From Absidia repens (Eukaryota > Mucoromycota > Mucoromycetes > Mucorales > Cunninghamellaceae), in the NCBI GenBank assembly GCA_002105175.1, contig MCGE01000001.1:930001-994000 (forward strand): DNA of 64,000 bases. Reading direction: 5' to 3'. A program made the position numbers and the translations under genes. Below the pieces are notes generated by a model that saw only the letters and a list, made by a program, of their open reading frames with translations, ran no database searches and was not told the DNA's origin. Shown in pieces: positions 23,610 to 37,003 of this stretch (position 1 is its first letter; each line of letters begins with the position of its first letter).

Positions 23610-23750
23610 TCAAAAGAGTCTATGATCTATAAGATTAAAACACGGAGGTGAAAAACAAATAAATAGAGAAGGGATGTGGAACTTACAGTTTATACGTCCA
23701 ACGGTATTTAGTACCTGGGTGAGGAGTTGAGAGGTCTTGATCCTTGTCAT
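23610..23750 (-). CDS. Possible 26-aa spliced micro-protein
   Basis: The minus strand has an ATG at 23750, a 64-base exon to 23687 ending at GTAAGT, and a TTATAG acceptor. A 17-base second exon (23626-23610) ends in TGA. The product would be MTRIKTSQLLTQVLNTVGRI plus NYHRLF, a short basic amphipathic peptide. Splice signals are canonical and the phases agree, but a 26-aa ORF could arise by chance. It could also be the 5' or 3' end of a transcript whose main product I cannot see. No family is recognised. Confidence 0.35.
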   Translation of the reverse strand: MTRIKTSQLLTQVLNTVGRINCKFHIPSLFICFSPPCFNLIDHRLF

Positions 23751-23929
23751 GGTTTTGCTGCTTGTATTTGTTAGTAAAGATAGGGGCGCACCAAAGAATT
23801 CGAACGTTACGCGGGATCCGATGTTTCTAGATGCGTTGACATCTTGCTGTCATAATGTCTGATAGGTTGAGCAACCAGCTACACTGTGTAATTTTTATGT
23901 TTCGTCCTGTTTGTTGAATATAATGTGGA

Positions 23930-24350
23930 CGCATAAAGCTCATCCCCACTAAGATGGAGCATAACAATGGTCAACACTGATCAGAAAGGAGGAACTACAT
24001 TAGTAAAAACGGGATCTATTGCACAAAACATGAGAGAGACTAATGGGACATTTTTTCATCAAGGCAAGTATGAAGAGGCATGTTTTATTCATTTGTAAAT
24101 ACAAACTATGCACAAACTAAAACTAAGCTAAGCTAAGGAAGGTTCCAAAAAGCCAACTAATGGTGGTTCCAAATCCTGAATCCAAAATGGAAAGGTTTCC
24201 TCATGCATCTTGTAATCCCTGAGCCGAAAACCCTTCTAAACTAGTCCAGATACTAATCTAAGTCCAACATAACCTCATAGAAGTTAAATTATAAAAAAGG
24301 GAGAAAAAAAAAAAAAGGACGAAAATAAAAATTCACGTGTGCTGAATTTG
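23930..24350 (+). repeat. Dispersed intergenic repeat, copy 3
   Basis: Core-containing copy in the reference orientation. The GAGAGACTAATGGGACATTTTT block is at about 24031 and the ACAAACTAAAACTAAGCTAAGC block at about 24113. The hairpin arms are at 24191-24200 and 24226-24236, followed by the purine-rich block and TTCACGTGTGC at about 24333. The sequence after the CACGTG block no longer matches the longer copies. Noncoding. Confidence 0.75.
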
Positions 24351-24794
24351 AAAATACTCTATGGCCTGGATCTGTGTAGAGTTTGAATTGATAAAAAGTA
24401 GCGTTGATACCTTTATTAGAAAAAACAATAAAATATACAAAATTTATAAACCTACCAATAAAGTATATTTACGGTTATAGATAAAAAGAGAGACGGAGAG
24501 GGTGAAGTGGAAATGTAGTGGATTTGGAAGAAAAATGAAGAGAGAGAGAGAGAGAAAATTGAATTGAACGAAGCGCAGTTTGCGAGAAAAATAAATGTGA
24601 TCGGGAATTCAATTCCATATCAGTCTCTTAACTGAACTTCAGTGTCCACCATTTCCCTGATTTTTTTCGATGTCAAAAAATAAAATTAAGGAAGGTCTAC
24701 ATGCTGCTGTCTTGATAGATATGGGATAGATATACACATCATACTAAAGGTTTTATCTACAATAACGATGCAATTTCGTTTTCCCTTTGATATT

Positions 24795-25000
24795 GTCATT
24801 GTACATCCTCTACTGTACGGCTAAACAGAGCTAATAAAAGTTCCATAGGGCTAAACTATGACGGATACAGATCATGAATCTAAAAGGACAGTTTCCCCGT
24901 GCATATTGTAAGTCCCTGACCTAGAAATCTGGTAATACCAAGCGTAAACTAAATCCAATAAATAATGATGATATCCTGATTGCGATGCTGCTTTTTTTTT
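24795..25000 (+). repeat. Dispersed intergenic repeat, degenerate copy 4
   Basis: A worn copy about 0.6 kb after copy 3. It keeps a GGCTAAAC..ACAGATCATGAATCTAAAAGGACAG-type stretch, then TTTCCCCGTGCATATTGTAAGTCCCTGA at about 24889-24916 and AAATCCAAT near 24950. Recognisable only by comparison with the other copies. Confidence 0.5.
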
Positions 25001-25411
25001 TCAAAAATGTCAACGATATGAATGAGTGAGCACAGCGAAATAAATGCCGAAGTCATCAATTTCCTCCCATCAAAACACACATTTTAACCCCACTCCCAGA
25101 CACTTTGAAAATCTTGGATTTCCAAAACTCCAGCGAACTGCAGAGGTAACTTTATTTAAAAGACAAAAACTTAATTATCTATAAGTCTAAAAGATAACAG
25201 TATATACAGACCAACTAACTACAGACTAAGGGAAATGGGAAAAGGTGAATGAAGGAGATGCTTGTTAACGAAATAAAAAGATATGCAAGTTTATAGATGA
25301 TTCGAAGCCAGGCTAGAGGAGACCAAAAGTTTATCAACAGAAGTTTTTTATTTGATATCAGATAACGTATATACTATAATAGATATAAAATAAAAACTCA
25401 TCTAAACTAGG
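25001..25411. other. HAM1 3' flank
   Basis: AT-rich sequence downstream of HAM1 on the minus strand. No gene, RNA or repeat is recognised. Confidence 0.4.
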
Positions 25412-26454
25412 CTAATCTAAAAAATGTGCCTTGACCTTTTCCAAAGCTCTAAATCTATGTGAGATGGTGTTCTTAATTTCCTTTGGCATTTCAGCATAAC
25501 TAATAATATAAATGAAAAGAAGAGGACGAGGATTGGCATTCGGTGGGAAAACAATGAATGAAAAAAACTTACGTTTGATCAAATCCTTCAGGTTGGAACA
25601 CAGGATCCCATCCAAAGTTAGTGGGGCCACGTGCTGGTACAATATCACCCTACACGAATTTAAAAATAAACCCATCACCTTATTAAACACTTTCATTTCA
25701 TTATCTGAAAAAAACTTGGTTGTTACCTTGGTAATGCCTTCAAAAATTACAGGTTCATGACCAGGTCCTTCGCAATAGGCAATTGTACATAATGCATATC
25801 CAGTTTTATCATCAAAGCCCACTAGCATTTTGTTCAACCCATCCAAGCCGACTGATTCGTGGAACCACTTACTATATATGAAAAAAAAGCATCAGTAGCA
25901 TGCCATCAATTATATATTTACTTACATATAGGGACCGGGCAATCCATTCAATGCATTGAAGCATAAACAGGTGTCTTCGGTGATACATGGCCCTTGAAGC
26001 TAATGAAGAAAACAAAAAGCCATCGTGTTGGTTACTACTTTGTATAATACTTATAGCACCATCGTCCTCTTACTTACAATATCAGCCGCCATTTTAGCCT
26101 TTTGTGCCGCAATATCTTGAGTAGTGCCTTGAAGTTCGGGCACTAAAAACAGGAAGATATCAAAAGAGTAAGTTCAACCCTAAAATTAAACCTATCTCGC
26201 TCACTCTTTAACATCACTTACAATCGACTTTGTGAGAATCAATATCAATTACATCCTTGAAAATAGCCTGAACTTCTGCTAGTTTGTTTTTGTTGCCCGT
26301 CACGAATACTATAGTCAAAAGATAGATACGTTTGGTAAGAGTTTTTTCCAGTGACCAACCGGCCCATAATGATATTCCTTAATAGCCATATAGTTTGTAT
26401 TTTTTTGATTTTTTAATCTATCCTACCAAGTTTCTTATTTCCAGGAGTCGCCAT
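25412..26454 (-). CDS. HAM1: Inosine/xanthosine triphosphate pyrophosphatase (ITPase)
   Basis: Seven exons: 26454-26427, 26308-26222, 26142-26078, 25999-25926, 25871-25727, 25649-25573 and 25499-25412. All join in phase to 187 aa, the usual Ham1/ITPA size. Signatures are FVTGNKNKLAEVQAIF (nucleotide-binding SxNxxK-like loop), [52 protein letters not shown] and SHRFRALEK. The enzyme hydrolyses dITP, ITP and XTP to monophosphates in the cytosol, cleaning the nucleotide pool. It is followed on the same strand by the TBC gene's downstream flank, with no sign of operon-like organisation. Confidence 0.96.
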
Positions 26455-27060
26455 TGAATAATGTATATGCCAAGACGACGTGCGTGAGCGTTTATGACAG
26501 GAGAAAAAAAAAAAAAAAAAAAAAAAGAGTAGAAACAGACCTACCTTTTCGCCTTCACACAAAATTGGTCATTTCAAATGCCGCTTCAGCCACGCAGTAA
26601 AAAAGTCAAAGCATGATATGCAGACAAGGGTGGCTTAACGGTGAAATGTCAGTGGCACAAGTATCACATTTCTATGGACACAACCTTGATTAAAGAAGAA
26701 CAACTTTAAATGGAATCTCATTCCCATACCAAACCTCTCAAATCCGAACCTACCCATGCTGTGCTTCCCGGTGTAAGTATCAATAACCCCTCGGTCACAG
26801 CGAGAAGCTCTATCGCATAAACCACCCGTGTGATTGACTATTTTAAAAAAGACAGTTGAGACACATGAGGAAAATGATGATAATGATTTTTTTTATTGAT
26901 GATAATTATTGAAGTAATAGTAATGGAGATAAATGATGATATTAAAAGATAAAAAAAAAAAAAAAGAGTTTCGAAAAATCAGAGAATCAAATACAAATAA
27001 AATACAATGTGAGTGTGTGTGTTGGTGGGTGAGCGATACCGGGACATATATATTAAACCA
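26455..27060. other. HAM1 promoter and TBC gene 3' end
   Basis: An A run (26502-26526) lies just upstream of HAM1. A further A run is at about 26951-26965. No gene or RNA is recognised. Confidence 0.5.
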
Positions 27061-28491
27061 CTAGTCGTCATAGGCTCCGGTTTCTGACATTTGCCGTTCT
27101 AAAGTTTCGTGTCGTATATTGACAGCTTCAGCAATGATCTAACAGCAAAAAATATGTATGGTCAGATAAAGCAAATTTTCTTTCTTCATTCATGAATACC
27201 TACCATTCGCATATTCATAGTAGGAAGACGTAGTAAGATGGTTCTGATTTCCGATTGCTCCAGATCTTCAAGATTTTCTTTAGCGTTTCGAAGAATTGCT
27301 ATGATAGGAAAAAAAATAAAACCAAGTTATTATCCATGCATAAAGGAAAATGATACTTACATAGACAAACAAAAGGATGGAATTCGAGTGGGTCGGCAAT
27401 TGCAAAATAGACATCTATTATGAGAAAGACATCCATCTTGTGAGTTAATGTGATCAAACTACTAAGTGCGATCACCTATGACTTACCCCATAACCGTAAC
27501 AAGTCGTCAAATTGCATTTCTTTTGCCAACAGATTCTGTAACCAAGAAGTCGCCCATTCGTTCAAATCCACTTCTTCATCTTCGAAGTAGCTACACAAGT
27601 CGGGTATCACATAGCGGAAAAGCGTCATAAAGTTGGCCACACGTTCCTTGATTGTATAATTAGAATAAACGTCCTCTGTAATATATAGAAAAAAACTTGG
27701 TAAAAATAAAGTACTACAAGATTTGGTTTTCCATACTACAAACAATATCATCACCATCTTCCTCTTTACCTATTGCCTGCATCATCCTCTCAAAACAGTA
27801 ATACGCATCACATTCCTTTTCCAAACAGTAAATAAACGGAGCACATAAAGAGACCATCGCAGGAGAGTATTCAATTTCACGATTGGTGTTCAAATAAGCC
27901 AAAATAATGTTCTCGAACTCCTCCGCATAGTGTTTGCCTTCCAAGTCCCGTACTTTGCGTTGAAAACGATGGACTTCACCACGAATTCGTTTGGCCACAT
28001 CAGGATCGGTCTTGTCTATCTGTTCATATTCTTCATTTCGTGCTTTTGTGCTGCTAAGTTCTTTGGCTGTAAATATTGTAAGTTATCACGGCTACTGAGT
28101 GGATAAAAGAAGGAAAAAATTGGGCAACTTACATCGATCCGCCTGCTGGACACCCAAGAGGTATTTCCAAACTTCCTATTCACACCCGAAGGTCAAAAAA
28201 AAAAAAAAAAAGAACCGGTATCAATAAGAAGGAGCTTTCTCGAGCATATATTTGCACCACCACCATCGTCTTTTTCTCTTAGTATAAACTTACTCCACGG
28301 ATTTGCTGAGGAACGCCTTGTCGAGCAAGAATACGCAGACGATCAAGGTCAACATAAACTTCAGACTGAAGGAGTTCTTGGTAGTCGTTCAGGTTGGATT
28401 GCACTTCATCAAAGTCTTCGTCCATATTCATACGTGAGTATTGATTCTGTATTCTTCCAGTTGCTGAGGTAGGAATAGAGAGTCGTAGCAT
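27061..28491 (-). CDS. Atypical TBC-domain protein (Rab-GAP fold)
   Basis: Seven exons: 28491-28294, 28175-28133, 28066-27770, 27675-27487, 27414-27361, 27298-27204 and 27138-27061. They give 317 aa. The TBC fold is clear: RQGVPQQIRGEVWKYLLG at residues 57-74, APFIYCLEKECDAYYCFERMM, FRYVIPDLCSYFEDEEVD, WATSWLQNLL, LLRLWDVYFA, HPFVCLSILRNAKENLEDLE and LLRLPTMNMRMIIAEA. The canonical YxQGM glutamine-finger motif reads YSPAM (residues 147-151), and the IxxDxxR arginine-finger motif is altered (IDKTDPDVAKR). It may be a non-catalytic or non-classical Rab regulator. The start at MLRLSIP is the first in-frame ATG; an upstream exon cannot be excluded. Confidence 0.88.
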
Positions 28492-28729
28492 TGAGTTTCT
28501 ATTCTTTACACAGAAAGAACAGTACAAGGATGGTGTGACCTTGTATATAAAAGGAGAGGAAAGAGAATTTGGAACAAAAAAAAAAAAGGAAAAAATATTT
28601 TTGGTCGGCCTGTTTGTTTGATAGGCGGCGGGATTTTTTTTTTTTTTTCACCATCGGTAATCCAAAAACTAACAATCCACTGATCTGATAATAACGTATT
28701 TTAACGGAAGGTAAATGTATCAGTCACTA
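28492..28729. other. TBC gene promoter
   Basis: AT-rich sequence with A and T runs (28577-28588, 28636-28649). No further feature is seen. Confidence 0.4.
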
Positions 28730-30200
28730 TGATATCAGCAAGAAAGTAAAGTAAACCTTAATTGTGTCCTTTTTTTTTTTTTTTTATCTTCGAAGATATG
28801 ACCTAGGACACTTCCACCCCCAATTTCAAAAAATAAAGATTTTGCGAGCGATTCAAACATTCTCACACTTCCAAAAACCGATCTACAGAGTGTCTGGGCG
28901 AATGCTGTTGAAGGGTGGTTTTTGATGAAATTGGGCAGCCCTTCTATTTGCACCTTGGCACTTCACCTGGCTTCAATTTCGGGCTTCTTTTTATTACTAT
29001 GATGAATTAATTAAATAAACAAATCCAAAAAAAATAAAAAATAAAAATAAAAAAAAAATGAAAGAGCACACATCATGCCCAGTCTGGTGGACGCTGCGCT
29101 CACAACATGGCCTTGGTTGATTGATGTCATTCGAAAACTAGAGCATAAATTGTGCCATCGTTCATATTAAATGACACAGAGCTATCAGTCAATTGCTTGT
29201 GGAGGATAATGGCGTATAGTGACAGAAAGATCGTTTGGGTCACGAATATGCATAGCGCGACGCAGAAGACAAATAAACCACGAACGAGCTTTTCTATTAT
29301 GACAGTGTGCTAAAAAGGAAAATAGGTTACAGCATTGAGGTGGCTACACTCACGGAAAGACCTAGGCTTATAAATATTATTGGTCTGTTAAGAAAAAGAC
29401 TAGGTTGATATCAAATGACATAAGGCTGTCGATCGGTCGCTGTGATTCTGGAGGAATATACTCACAATGGTGGGCTATAAGGCAGGTGTACGGTAGGGCA
29501 GGACACTCACAAAGTAGCTATAATTTCGACATTGCTTACTATATAATGTATCAGAAAATGAGTAAGAAAAAACATATTTTTATTTGACAACATAACGGCA
29601 AATGCTAAACTAACGGTGCGGAGTTCATTGTAACAAGGGATCTGTTGGTGACAGCATGAAGATGACTAAAAGCAGACATGAGGAATGGTCAACACTAATA
29701 TGAAGGGTCAAGTGCGAAAGGTTCTAATATAATACTGTATACTGTACAAAATATGAGAGAGACTAAAGGGATGTATTTGATCGAAACACAGCAATCGTCA
29801 AAACTAAATCAAATGAGGTGATGGTAATAAAACAGGGATCTTTTGGCAAGGCATGAGAGAGAATTACGGGACATTCATTATTGAAGCATTTAAAAAGAAA
29901 CATATTTTATTCAGGGATAAATACAAATAATAATAAACTAACACTAGGCTATGCTAATGAAGACTCCAGCGAGCCCTAATGGTGGTCCTAAATCCTGGAT
30001 CCAAAATGAAAGGGGTTCCCCAAGCATCTTGTAATCCCTTATCTGAACCCCCTTCTAAACTAGTCCTGTTCCTAATCTAAGATCATCATAACCTCGAAGA
30101 AGTTATGATGAGGAAGGAAAAAAGGAAAAAGGAGTAAAATTGGGAAATTGGGAAAAAATAAAATTCACGTGGGCGGATTTTGAATTCTCATAATTTTAAA
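28730..30200 (+). repeat. Dispersed intergenic repeat, copy 5 (long)
   Basis: The left end, with AAGTAAAGTAAACCTTAATTG at about 28742, matches the left ends of the copies at 52 and 60 kb. The middle part (GGACACTCACAAAG at about 29500, TTCATTGTAACAAGGGATCTG at about 29624, GAGAGACTAAAGGGA at about 29757) matches the copies at 40 and 61 kb. The core hairpin arms are at 30008-30018 and 30045-30055. AATTCACGTGGGCGG is at about 30162. Noncoding. Confidence 0.75.
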
Positions 30201-30384
30201 CCTCCTCCTCCAGAAAGCACATTTTTTAAAAAGTGTACATGATACGATTTTATTGGCAAGTGAATAACATAAATGAAGAGTGAATTGTAATACAAATGTA
30301 AGAGTAAGCTAAAGTAGAGTGGGAATGTATAAAAAGGGAGAGAATGATCTAAACTATAGGTAGGGGGGTGGGCGAAAGATATAC

Positions 30385-33266
<2,882 letters not shown>

Positions 33267-33449
33267 TGAAGAGAGGGGTAAAAAAAAAAAAAAACAAAGA
33301 GAAAGAAAAAGAGAAGAAAGAAGTGAAAAAAAGATATGAAAGATTAGCCGATAAAGGATTGGGTTGCGATCCACGGGGTTTCAACTATATGATTTTTTTG
33401 ATGCGATTTTGTATAAAAAAAAAAAAGTGACTTGGCTGCAACATAATAA

Positions 33450-33456
33450 TGACTCA
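33450..33456. promoter_or_regulatory. Gcn4/Cpc1-type site TGACTCA
   Basis: Exact palindromic-type heptamer in the ARG5,6-ARG1 promoter, 184 bp upstream of the ARG5,6 ATG. Confidence 0.65.
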
Positions 33457-33496
33457 CCAAAGAAAATCTTAAAACTCATACCCTGTACTAAATCGT

Positions 33497-33503
33497 TGAC
33501 TCA
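33497..33503. promoter_or_regulatory. Gcn4/Cpc1-type site TGACTCA
   Basis: Second exact heptamer, 47 bp from the first and about 400 bp upstream of the ARG1 ATG. Confidence 0.65.
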
Positions 33504-33898
33504 TTCTTTTTTTTTTCAATTGATGAAAAAATTTATTGATACAATATCTCGTTTTCCTTTCATTGAAATAAAATAGTTAGAAAAAAAAAAATCATATACA
33601 CCCACTATAGACTTTCTTTCTTTTGACTGTCATCATTATCAAATAATCTGTTTTCGTTAAGATCTTCATTTTCGGCTGTATTTGTGGGGTAGAACAGAAG
33701 ATCGTATATGATTTGACGATAAACTTGGGCGGAGCGTGCCAGATAAGCGAGTGTCGGGAATTCAAAAAATTTAAGACTCTTCCTTTTTTCTTTCTTTTTT
33801 TTTTTTTTTTTTTAAAAAGGCCACTTTTTTATTCCCAATTTTTTTTTCTTCTTTTCTTCTTTACTATTTTTTAATACTTTATTATTCATATACACACA

Positions 33899-35341
33899 AT
33901 GGCTGGTGAAAAAGGAAAGGTTCTTCTCGCTTACTCTGGTGGTCTCGATACCTCTTGTATCTTGGCTTGGTTGATTGATGAAGGTTATGAAGTCATGGCC
34001 TATATTGCTGACGTTGGTCAAGAAGAAGACTTTGAAGCTGCCCGCGAAAAGGCTTTGAAGGTTGGTGCCTCCAAGGTTTTTGTTGAAGTAAGTTGGATGA
34101 TACAATCAATAACAATTGAAAAATAAACCATACATCGTGATAACTAACCAAATCCTCTTTTGTATTGTTGACGTGTTTGACGTATAAATAGGACCTCAAG
34201 GAAGAATTTGTCAAGGAACTTATCTTCCCTGCTATCCAAGCCAATGCCATCTATGAATCCGTTTACCTTTTGGGTACCTCATTGGCTCGTCCTGTGATTG
34301 CTCGTAAACAAATCGAAATCGCTGCTCGTGAAGGTTGTCAATTTGTTTCTCACGGTTGTACTGGCAAGGGTAACGATCAAGTTCGCTTCGAATTGGCTTA
34401 CTATGCTTTGAAGCCTGATATTCAAGTTATTGCTCCCTGGAGATTACCTGGTAAGTTTCTATTCTCATATAATATATATATATATAGTGGTGTTGGTGTA
34501 AAATCAAGAGTTTGTGTATTGATGTATTATATATTTACTTTTATTTTTAGTCTTCTTTGAACGATTTGCTGGTCGCAAGGATTTGTTGGCTTTTGCTGCC
34601 GAAAAGGGTATTCCTGTTTTCCAAACCGCTGCCAAACCTTGGTCTACTGATGAAAACTTATTCCATATCTCCTACGAAGCTGGTATTCTGGAAGATCCTA
34701 ATGTGACCCCTCCCAAGGATATGTGGAAGTTGACTGTGGATCCTGAAGATGCCCCCAACACACCTGAACGTATTACCATCACTTTTGAAAAGGGTATTCC
34801 TGTCAAGGTGATCAACCACAACGATGGCACCGAAGTGACCGAACCTGTCGCCTTATTCACCTACCTCAACACCGTCGCTCGTCGTAATGGTATTGGTCGT
34901 ATTGATATTGTGGAATCTCGATTCATTGGCGTCAAGTCTCGAGGCTGTTATGAAACTCCCGGTGGCACTATCTTGCGAAATGCCCACAAAGATTTGGAAG
35001 GTCTTACCTTAGATGGACAAATGCGTGCCCTCCGCGATCAAAACATCACTGCTCCTTACTCCAAGGCTTTGTACAATGGTCTCTACTTCTCTCCTGAATG
35101 TGAATTCATCAATCAACAAATCGCTTTCTCTCAACGCAATGTCACTGGTGATGTTAAGGTCAAGTTATACAAGGGTAACACTGTGATTGAAGGTCGTGTT
35201 GCTCGTGGAGATGGTGCCAAGTTGTACGATATGCAAGAATCTTCCATGGATGAACAAGGTGGCTACAATCCTCAAGACGCCGACGGTTTTATCAAGATTC
35301 ACTCTATCCGTCTCAAGAAATTCACTCCTGCTAGTCAATAG
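33899..35341 (+). CDS. ARG1: Argininosuccinate synthase
   Basis: Three exons (33899-34087, 34192-34450, 34551-35341) encode 412 aa. The ATP-pyrophosphatase loop is intact ([16 protein letters not shown]). So are the citrulline/aspartate-binding region ([15 protein letters not shown]), [12 protein letters not shown], and [16 protein letters not shown]. The enzyme joins citrulline and aspartate with ATP to give argininosuccinate, the penultimate step of arginine synthesis, in the cytosol. It is divergently paired with ARG5,6, which acts early in the same pathway. Confidence 0.97.
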
Positions 35342-35689
35342 ATTATTTACAATTTTTTTTAGTTATTATACATAGTCCTCTCCATTTTTTTATTATTATT
35401 GCATTCTACCATTCAAATAAAAAATGATTGTTTTTTTTACCCAACATATGTGTTTGTTTTTGTTTTTTTTTTTGTTTAAGTGTGTGATGGTTGAATACCA
35501 AAAATCAAGGTTTGTCATTGAAGTTTTAGTAATTGTGGAGTCAAACTTTATATACGCCTTTTACTTCTGATACAGTTTCACCGACTTAAAAAACAAGCAT
35601 GGGAATAAATTACTAAGAACGTCAACTTGGATCTAATTTTTGGGATGTGTGTGCCAATAAGCTTCCGAAGTATTAAGTAGACCAAAAAA

Positions 35690-36510
35690 AAAATCTTGGG
35701 ACCAGTTTTTCAAATCCCGCCCACGTGAATTATAATATATATATATATATATATATTTTCCTCTCTCTTTCTTTTCCTTTTCTTTTTTCTCCACGTTCAA
35801 CTTCTTTGAGGTGACATTGGACTTAGATTAGTATTAGGACTAGTTTAGAAGGGTTTTCAGATCAGGGATTACAAGATGTATGGGAAACCCTTTCATTTTG
35901 GATTCAGGATTTGGAAACACCATTAGTTGGCTTTTTGGAGCCTCCATTAGATTAGCATAGTGTTAGTTTGTACAAAGTTTTACTTATATCTGAATAAAAT
36001 ATGTCTTTTTTTTTTTTTACTGCTTCAATGAAATATGTCCCATCAGTCTTTTTCACGTTTTATGCAATGGATCTCGTTTTACTATCATGCTATCCTCTTG
36101 ATTAGTGTTGGCACTTTTATATATCAAGGAAAGATATACCTTTTGTCTTTCCCATGCCTTGCACCATTGAGCTCAATACTATTTTATAATTATGCCTTTA
36201 TGTTAGTGTTGACTATTCTCCAAATCTCACTTTAGACTTCCTCATGCTTCGCTCAATAGATCTTAGCATTAAATCACATGTTCGCCTTTAGTTTTAGAAC
36301 AATATCTCTATTGTAACTATTTTTTTTTTCTCATACATACACATACACATATCCACACGTATACTACCATACCAAAAACAAAGAGAGACAGAGAGATTGT
36401 ATATCTTCACAGTAGTTTTATTGAGACAAAAGTAATGAATGAATAATTATGTCAGATAAAAATAAGTGGGGGGGGGGTTTTATTGTATCTAATAATTAAT
36501 TGAATGTATG
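35690..36510 (-). repeat. Dispersed intergenic repeat, copy 6
   Basis: TTTCAAATCCCGCCCACGTGAA is at about 35708, followed by a TA run and pyrimidine-rich block. Hairpin arms are near 35849-35859 and 35883-35893, and the TGTTAGTTTGTACAAAG block is near 35961. Its tail (CACATATCCACACG...GAGAGACAGAGA...TTTTATTGAGA, about 36335-36430) is shared only with the copy at 48 kb. Noncoding. It separates the convergent ARG1 and permease genes. Confidence 0.75.
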
Positions 36511-37003
36511 CTTTATGTCTAAAGAGTATAGTGTCCTGTAGTGTCCTTAGATGCGGGCCACATTCATATGTACTGGATTTATGTGGAATCAGGAGAATAT
36601 GATAGAGGTAGAACTTAAGCGCCCTGAACCACCAAGGACATACAAGAAATCTTGTTTGGCTTCTATCATTGCAAGAATAAAAAGATTGTCCAGTGTCTAT
36701 TCCTAGATGAAAGTGATTTTCTTTTTCTTAACTTGGTTCCATTGAGAATGAAGGTTCCAATAGAAGGCTGGATATCGTAATATACAGTAATATACACAAG
36801 AGAATGTAGTGATTTAACAAGAAACATATAACAAATGGATCGATATCGAATCAATAAATCATCATTTTATTACAGTGGGTAAAAATTAAAAAAGAGGTAA
36901 CTAAAAAAGATTAGTATAATAAAGGGGTGTATAACATAATGTGTATATAATATAACTTTATAAGTAAACTAACGCGTAAAACTAACTAATCCATTCAAAG
37001 TTT
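36511..37003. other. Permease 3' flank
   Basis: AT-rich sequence with an AATAAA-type context on the minus strand. No gene is recognised. Confidence 0.4.

Larger units (their letters stand above)
33267..33898. promoter_or_regulatory. Shared divergent promoter of ARG5,6 and ARG1
   Basis: This 632-bp region separates the start codons of two arginine-biosynthesis genes read in opposite directions. It contains two TGACTCA heptamers (33450-33456 and 33497-33503). These are the perfect binding site of Gcn4/Cpc1-type bZIP activators of amino-acid starvation response. T-rich tracts at 33796-33813 and 33839-33865 lie just before ARG1. Co-regulation by general amino-acid control is inferred from the sites. 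Confidence 0.7.

Noticed and set aside
26740..26860. Possible tRNA or snoRNA upstream of HAM1
   Set aside because: No cloverleaf, A/B box pair or C/D box arrangement could be drawn.
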